DNA of 10,895 nucleotides from an uncultured Candidatus Saccharimonas sp. (GTDB lineage Bacteria > Patescibacteriota > Saccharimonadia > Saccharimonadales > SZUA-47). Each line of letters opens with the position of its first letter. Position 1 is the first letter of the stretch. The DNA lies in assembly GCA_943354655.1 (NCBI GenBank), contig CALRCT010000008.1, positions 1-10,895 of the forward strand, read 5' to 3'. The notes under the pieces are model-generated. The model saw only the letters and a program-made list of their open reading frames with translations. It was not told the origin of the DNA and did not search any database. Positions 6,153 through 10,895 of the stretch are shown in pieces. A program made the position numbers and the translations under genes.

Positions 6153-9100
6153 ATGGCGGATAAAAACAAAACAAAGCTAGAACCTAGTGATTATGTGCAT
6201 TTGCACAACCATACTCACTATAGTTTGTTGGATGGTCTACAAAAAGTAGAGCCTATGTTAGACGCTGTAAAACAAATGGGTATGAACTCTATTGCAATGA
6301 CAGATCACGGTACTTTATCTGGAATTATTGAATTTTATAAAGCAGCTAATTCTAAGGGTGTAAAGCCAATCATAGGTATGGAAACTTATGTTGCGTCCCG
6401 CAGTCATACAGATAAAGATGCCGGTAAAGATAAAAGCAATTACCACCTAATTCTACTAGCAATGAATAACGTAGGTTATAAAAACTTAATGCGGCTTTCT
6501 ACAATTGCTAACTTAGATGGATTTTATTATAAACCTCGTATTGACCATGATTTATTAGAAAAGTATAACGAAGGTTTAATTGTTCTTAGCGCTTGTATTG
6601 GTGGCGAAGTAGGTGATGCGTTAAGACAGGGTCAATACGATAAAGCTAAAGAAATTGCTACTTGGTACAAAAGTATATTTAAAGACAGGTACTACCTAGA
6701 ACTCCAAGACCACGGCCACGAAGATCATCCAGCTAAATGGGACGAACAAGTTGAAGTTAATAAAAACCTTATTAAATTATCTAAAGAACTATCTATTAAG
6801 CTTGTGGTGACATGTGACGCTCATTATTTAACGCATCAAGATCAAGAAGCTCACGAAATATTATTGTGTGTTCAAACGGGTTCATTTTTAGATGAAGACA
6901 ATCGTATGTCATTAAAAAACTTTGAACTACATGTAACAGACCCAAAGGAACTTATAGAAAGATGGAGTAGTGTAGACCCATCGATAATTTCTAATACTAA
7001 AGAAATCGCAGATCGATGTGAAATTAAGTTAGATTTAGGTAAAATTTTAATACCAAAATTTCCGCTACCAAAAGGTGTAACAGAAAAACAAGTCTTAGAC
7101 TTAAATGTCTACAGAGGCCTAGCATGGCGATACACAGAACAATCTGAGGTTGAGGCTCAAAAACTTACTATAAAAGAAGCACAAAATCTATTGCCAACGC
7201 ATGTAGCTGATCGTGCTAAATACGAACTTGGCGTAATAGATCAAATGGGTTTTAACGGATATTTTTTGATTATTGCAGACTTTATTGGATGGGGTAAAGC
7301 AGAAGGGATAGTTTTTGGGCCTGGTAGAGGAAGCGCCGCAGGTTCGATAATTAGCTATGCACTTAAAATTACAGAACTTGATCCACTGGCTTACGATTTA
7401 TTGTTCGAAAGATTCCTAAACCCTGACCGTATTAGTATGCCTGATATTGACATAGACATACAAGACACAAGACGTGATGAAGTTATTCAATATTGTGTAC
7501 AAAAATATGGTTCTGACAGGGTTGCAAACATTGTAACTTTTGGTCGTATGGCGGCCAGAAACGCCGTCCGAGATGTTGCTCGTGTGCTTCGTGTGCCATA
7601 TTCTGAATCTGATAGATTAGCTAAGATGATTCCACCTCCTGTTCAGGGTAGACACATTCCTCTTAAAACATCATTAGTAGAAAATCAAGAACTAAAAATA
7701 GAAAATGAAACTAACGAGCAAAGCGCCAAAGTATTTGATTTAGCCGTAAAACTAGAAGGAACGATTAGAAGCCACGGCGTACACGCAGCTGGAGTTGTTA
7801 TTGCTCCTAGCGATATCGTTGAATACGCACCACTAGAAATGGCTCAAAAGGGGGTTGTAGCGACCCAATATTCAATGGGACCAATAGAAGAACTTGGTTT
7901 ATTAAAAATGGATTTTTTGGGGTTATCTAACCTTACTACAATAAAAAATGCATTAAGAATTATTAAAAGAGTACATGATATAGATATTGATATTAATACT
8001 ATTCCTTTAAACGACGTAGATACATATGCGTTGCTACAAAGAGGTGAAACTACGGGTGTTTTTCAGCTTGAATCAGCAGGCATGAAAAGGTATTTAAAAG
8101 AACTTAAGCCTAGTGTGTTCGAAGACATTATTGCTATGGTTGCACTGTATCGTCCTGGACCTATGCAATTTATCGACAGCTTTATTAACCGAAAAAACGG
8201 TGATGAAGAAATTGTATATTTGCATGAAGGTATGAAAAATTCATTAAGTAGTACTTATGGAATTTTAGTTTATCAGGAACAGTTTATGCAGATTTCTAAG
8301 GAATGGTGTGGATTTACCGGCGGACAAGCCGATACCCTACGTAAGGCAGTAGGTAAAAAGAACATAGACTTAATGCGTAAAGTTAAAGTTGAATTCGTCG
8401 AAGGTGCATTAAGCCATAGCGGTGCTAGCCGTAAAGTAGCCGAAAAGTTTTGGGATCAACTTGAAGAATTTGCTAACTATTGTTTTAACAAATCTCATGC
8501 AGCATGCTACGGATTAATAGCTTACCAAACGGCATATTTAAAAGCACATTATCCAGCAGAATTTATGGCTGCACTTATGACTAGTGATTACGACGATATC
8601 GACAGATTATCTATAGAAATATCAGAATGTACTGCCATGGGATTAAAAGTCCTACCACCAGATATAAATGAATCTTATATGGAATTTGCTGTAGTGCCAA
8701 ACGAAAATAAAGTTCGTTTTGGTATGCAGGCTATAAAAAATGTCGGAGCAGGAGCCGTAGAAGATATTTTAAGAGCCAGAGCCTTGCACGGATCATTTGC
8801 AAGTTTAGAAGATTTTTTTAGTAAAGTTAATCCACGCACAGTTAATCGTAAGGCAGTAGAAAGCCTTATTAAATCTGGAGCATTTGATAGTTTTACCGAA
8901 CGAGGAACATTGTTAAATAATATAGATACATTATTAAGTTTTGCAGTAAAAAAGCAAAAAGAACTAGCAAGTGGCCAGACCGATTTATTTGGAAACCAAA
9001 TTAAAACGGCAAAAGATTATGGACCGCAACTTGTGTTAACAAAAGGTGATGGCGGCTATAATTTACATGATTACTTGCAGTGGGAACGTGAACTACTCGG

Positions 9101-9782
9101 TCTTTATCTGCTTCAGCACCCATTAGAAAGTTTTAAAACACTGTTCGAAGAACAAACTATGCCAATAAGTGGTTTAACTCAAGACATGGACGGTAAAAGA
9201 GTTATAATCGGTGGTGCCGTAGAATCTTCTAGGGTTATTACTACTAAAAATGGTCAAGCAATGGCTTTTGTAAAACTTAGTAGTTTAGACGGCGACATTG
9301 AACTTATATTGTTCCCAAGTATATTACAGCAAACTATCGATATGTGGACACCTGACGCAATAGTTATAGTAAAAGGTAAACTTAGTGCTAAAGATAAAGA
9401 TGGTAATGTTATTAATGAACTTAAAGTTTTAGCAGACGAAGCCCGAATAGTAACGCTAGATCAAGCAAGCGCCTACCAAGCATTAGGTAAAAATATAAAA
9501 GTACCCAGTGTTAAAGTAACTGCTACTAAGTCTTCTAAGGACCCTAAAAAGCAGCAGTTAAATAGAATTTATGTACGTTTAGCCGATACAAGTGACAATG
9601 ATAAGCTTCAAAAACTTAAAAAAGTCGTAGACATGCAAGATAAAGGTAATGACGAAGTAGTGCTTATAATAGGCACCGGTGAAGCTAAACAAGCTATACG
9701 ACTGCCACAAAGAGTAGTAGTAGCCGACGAACTTGTAACCGAATTATCTAATATTTTTGGAACAGAAAACGTAAAAAGATAA
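6153..9782 (+). CDS. dnaE: DNA polymerase III alpha subunit (replicative polymerase with PHP domain)
   Basis: This is the replicative polymerase, 1209 residues, full length. The N-terminal PHP domain (about 14-290) starts HLHNHTHYSLLDG and keeps a full set of likely metal ligands: H18, H20, D27, H52, E77, H98, C148, D222 and H224. This set suggests an active 3'-5' proofreading exonuclease, as in mycobacterial DnaE1. The polymerase active site has GPGRGSAAGS (389-398), PDIDID with catalytic D431 and D433, and KMDFLG with D587. QTDLF (942-946) matches the internal beta-clamp-binding motif. An OB-fold follows (about 1015-1100), then a C-terminal domain (about 1137-1209) of the tau-binding region type. 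No intein or frameshift is visible. The ATG at 6153 lies right after a palindrome and -10 box, with no ribosome binding site; no alternative start is needed. It converges on the CAP gene with only 5 bases between stops. Confidence 0.97.
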   Translation: MADKNKTKLEPSDYVHLHNHTHYSLLDGLQKVEPMLDAVKQMGMNSIAMTDHGTLSGIIEFYKAANSKGVKPIIGMETYVASRSHTDKDAGKDKSNYHLILLAMNNVGYKNLMRLSTIANLDGFYYKPRIDHDLLEKYNEGLIVLSACIGGEVGDALRQGQYDKAKEIATWYKSIFKDRYYLELQDHGHEDHPAKWDEQVEVNKNLIKLSKELSIKLVVTCDAHYLTHQDQEAHEILLCVQTGSFLDEDNRMSLKNFELHVTDPKELIERWSSVDPSIISNTKEIADRCEIKLDLGKILIPKFPLPKGVTEKQVLDLNVYRGLAWRYTEQSEVEAQKLTIKEAQNLLPTHVADRAKYELGVIDQMGFNGYFLIIADFIGWGKAEGIVFGPGRGSAAGSIISYALKITELDPLAYDLLFERFLNPDRISMPDIDIDIQDTRRDEVIQYCVQKYGSDRVANIVTFGRMAARNAVRDVARVLRVPYSESDRLAKMIPPPVQGRHIPLKTSLVENQELKIENETNEQSAKVFDLAVKLEGTIRSHGVHAAGVVIAPSDIVEYAPLEMAQKGVVATQYSMGPIEELGLLKMDFLGLSNLTTIKNALRIIKRVHDIDIDINTIPLNDVDTYALLQRGETTGVFQLESAGMKRYLKELKPSVFEDIIAMVALYRPGPMQFIDSFINRKNGDEEIVYLHEGMKNSLSSTYGILVYQEQFMQISKEWCGFTGGQADTLRKAVGKKNIDLMRKVKVEFVEGALSHSGASRKVAEKFWDQLEEFANYCFNKSHAACYGLIAYQTAYLKAHYPAEFMAALMTSDYDDIDRLSIEISECTAMGLKVLPPDINESYMEFAVVPNENKVRFGMQAIKNVGAGAVEDILRARALHGSFASLEDFFSKVNPRTVNRKAVESLIKSGAFDSFTERGTLLNNIDTLLSFAVKKQKELASGQTDLFGNQIKTAKDYGPQLVLTKGDGGYNLHDYLQWERELLGLYLLQHPLESFKTLFEEQTMPISGLTQDMDGKRVIIGGAVESSRVITTKNGQAMAFVKLSSLDGDIELILFPSILQQTIDMWTPDAIVIVKGKLSAKDKDGNVINELKVLADEARIVTLDQASAYQALGKNIKVPSVKVTATKSSKDPKKQQLNRIYVRLADTSDNDKLQKLKKVVDMQDKGNDEVVLIIGTGEAKQAIRLPQRVVVADELVTELSNIFGTENVKR

Positions 9783-9787
9783 ACTAA

Positions 9788-10822
9788 TTATTTTATAATA
9801 CCGCTACTTTGACTTAGCATAATTGCTAAAGCTACTAATAACAGTACGGCAACATCAAACAATGGATGATGAAGTATGAATTTTTCGCCGTTAAAGACTG
9901 CTTTTTTAACTATTATTGCATGCTTGATTACCCATAAACCGACTACTATCACAACAATACCGCTTAATAGTGCTGCGCTCCAGGGTGCGTAGCCATTTGT
10001 AATTGACTGTAATCGGGTTATTCGCTTAGTTGGCTGCGAAGCAGGAATGTCATTATCGGTATTAATTGGTTGGTTTATACGGTCACTTGGAACAGGTTTT
10101 TTAGCAACCACAGTATCTTCTTTGGTAGGTTGAGCAGCAGGTTCTGTAGTAGTATTGGTGCTAGGCGTTATTGTAACTGCTTTTGTAATGCCAGGACTTG
10201 GCGTTGGGGCTACATAACTAGAAGGGTTACCATACATAGCTACAACTATTGTTTCTTCACCTGATCCTACAAAAGATGACGAGTTAGCAAAACCAAATCC
10301 GACTTCTTTAAATGCTGTATCTAACAAATTAGCTTTGTGGCTAGGGCTATTCATCCAGCCAATCACCGTATCGTTAGACGACGCAAATCCGTATGCCAAG
10401 TTTTCTCCGGCTTTTTGGTATACGTATCCAGCAGCATCAACAAACGTCCAAGGTTCTTTGCCGTCTGGTGTATTGTGTGACCAATAATTTCTTGCGACCA
10501 TATCATTAGCTTTGGTTTGCGCGGCTACTGATAGTTTAGAATTTAGAGTTAATGCACCAATTCCACCATTCTGCGAACGCTGAGAGTTGGTAGAAGAAAG
10601 TAAGCCGCTTGTACTCATTTCTGTTGCGTAGGCAAGTACTCCTCTTGATCCTACAGATATATTTGTTGTCGACTTCCAATTGTATCCAAAACCTAGTCCA
10701 GAAAATACTAATACAAAAATAGGGATATACGGCCAGTAAACTTTAAGATATTGATTACTATGTTTTTTTTGAATTTTTTTAGGTTTGTCGTTTTTTATGA
10801 TTTTTTTAGAAGATTTTTTCAT
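9788..10822 (-). CDS. CAP (SCP/YkwD-like) domain membrane protein with three predicted TM segments
   Basis: The 344-residue protein has a very lysine-rich cytoplasmic N-terminus (1-27) and a first TM segment or uncleaved signal anchor (about 29-48). A CAP domain follows (about 72-200). Its hallmarks are RNYWSHNTPDG with His116, AGENLAYG with Glu140, GWMNSPSHKANLLD with His162, and FKEVGFGF with Glu173, the cavity residues usual for bacterial YkwD-type CAP proteins. A Pro/Thr/Ser-rich linker (about 203-265) leads to two more hydrophobic segments (about 283-305 and 320-337) with basic residues between. The CAP domain would be extracellular. Bacterial CAP proteins have unclear function, possibly in the envelope or in interaction with other cells; attachment to a host is only speculation. 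The ATG (complement of 10820-10822) has no Shine-Dalgarno run. The gene is the only one here on this strand, and its codons look like its neighbours'. Confidence 0.9.
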   Translation of the reverse strand: MKKSSKKIIKNDKPKKIQKKHSNQYLKVYWPYIPIFVLVFSGLGFGYNWKSTTNISVGSRGVLAYATEMSTSGLLSSTNSQRSQNGGIGALTLNSKLSVAAQTKANDMVARNYWSHNTPDGKEPWTFVDAAGYVYQKAGENLAYGFASSNDTVIGWMNSPSHKANLLDTAFKEVGFGFANSSSFVGSGEETIVVAMYGNPSSYVAPTPSPGITKAVTITPSTNTTTEPAAQPTKEDTVVAKKPVPSDRINQPINTDNDIPASQPTKRITRLQSITNGYAPWSAALLSGIVVIVVGLWVIKHAIIVKKAVFNGEKFILHHPLFDVAVLLLVALAIMLSQSSGIIK

Positions 10823-10833
10823 AAGTTACAACT

Positions 10834-10863
10834 ATTTAACCATAATTAGTAAGGTATTGTCGA
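10834..10863 (-). promoter_or_regulatory. Possible weak promoter for the CAP gene
   Basis: Read on the minus strand, TCGACA (10863-10858, 5 of 6 to TTGACA) is followed after 18 bases by TTAAAT (10839-10834, 4 of 6 to TATAAT). The latter ends 11 bases before the ATG, so the leader would again be only a few bases, matching the absence of a Shine-Dalgarno sequence. The -10 match is poor and the surrounding DNA is A+T-rich, so this is tentative. Confidence 0.3.
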
Positions 10864-10895
10864 TGTAGTCATTAATTATTAGTTATCCAAAACAA

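Noticed and set aside
9787..9799. ATTAT-TTT-ATAAT at the dnaE/CAP junction as a bidirectional terminator
   Set aside because: The stem is five A/T pairs only and would be very unstable. It is expected by chance in this composition.
10070..10264. 64-codon plus-strand reading frame within the CAP gene
   Set aside because: It lies antisense to the CAP-domain end and linker, its Cys/Arg/Phe-rich product resembles no family, and it has no ribosome-binding signal.

Overview
The window is an A+T-rich bacterial chromosome segment, densely packed with housekeeping genes and read almost entirely left to right. It probably comes from the candidate phyla radiation (Patescibacteria), with Saccharibacteria (TM7) as the best guess. 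Reasons for that guess are the very tight packing, the short single-membrane CAP protein with several membrane segments, the small helical protein embedded in the gatCAB genes, and the divergent GalU. This placement is inferred from protein style and gene content; no rRNA or other phylogenetic marker search was possible. Nothing suggests UGA is recoded: gatA ends at a TGA embedded in an ATGA overlap, at the usual end of the family.

Layout. Bases 2-916 hold the C-terminal part of uvrB (excision repair helicase), cut by the window edge. A 56-base gap with a promoter-like TATAAT leads into a translationally coupled block at 973-6116: gatC, gatA, a membrane-anchored HEPN-like hypothetical gene, gatB, galU, a small one-TM helical protein, and a YtxH-like protein. 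Junctions in this block are overlaps of 1 to 4 bases or gaps of 0 to 32 bases. A second promoter-like site sits directly before dnaE (6153-9782, DNA polymerase III alpha). On the opposite strand, converging on dnaE with only 5 bases between stop codons, lies a CAP/YkwD-type secreted-domain membrane protein (9788-10822). No gap exceeds 75 bases. There is no tRNA, rRNA, CRISPR array, insertion sequence or other mobile element.

How the parts work together. GatCAB converts misacylated Glu-tRNA(Gln) and/or Asp-tRNA(Asn) to the correct aminoacyl-tRNAs, which is needed where GlnRS or AsnRS is absent. GalU-like activity feeds nucleotide sugars to envelope glycans. The TM/YtxH pair and the CAP protein are envelope proteins. 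UvrB and DnaE serve DNA repair and replication. Apart from adjacency, nothing ties these pathways together.

The most notable pattern is in translation signals. All six operon-internal genes have a recognisable Shine-Dalgarno-like purine run. The three genes that begin a transcription unit (gatC, dnaE, CAP) have none. For gatC and dnaE a -10-like hexamer ends only 8-9 bases before the ATG, which predicts leaderless mRNAs. Both sites also carry inverted repeats built around the word TACTAT/ATAGTA. The second item worth following is the HEPN-like protein (R-N-x3-H motif) coupled to gatA and gatB.
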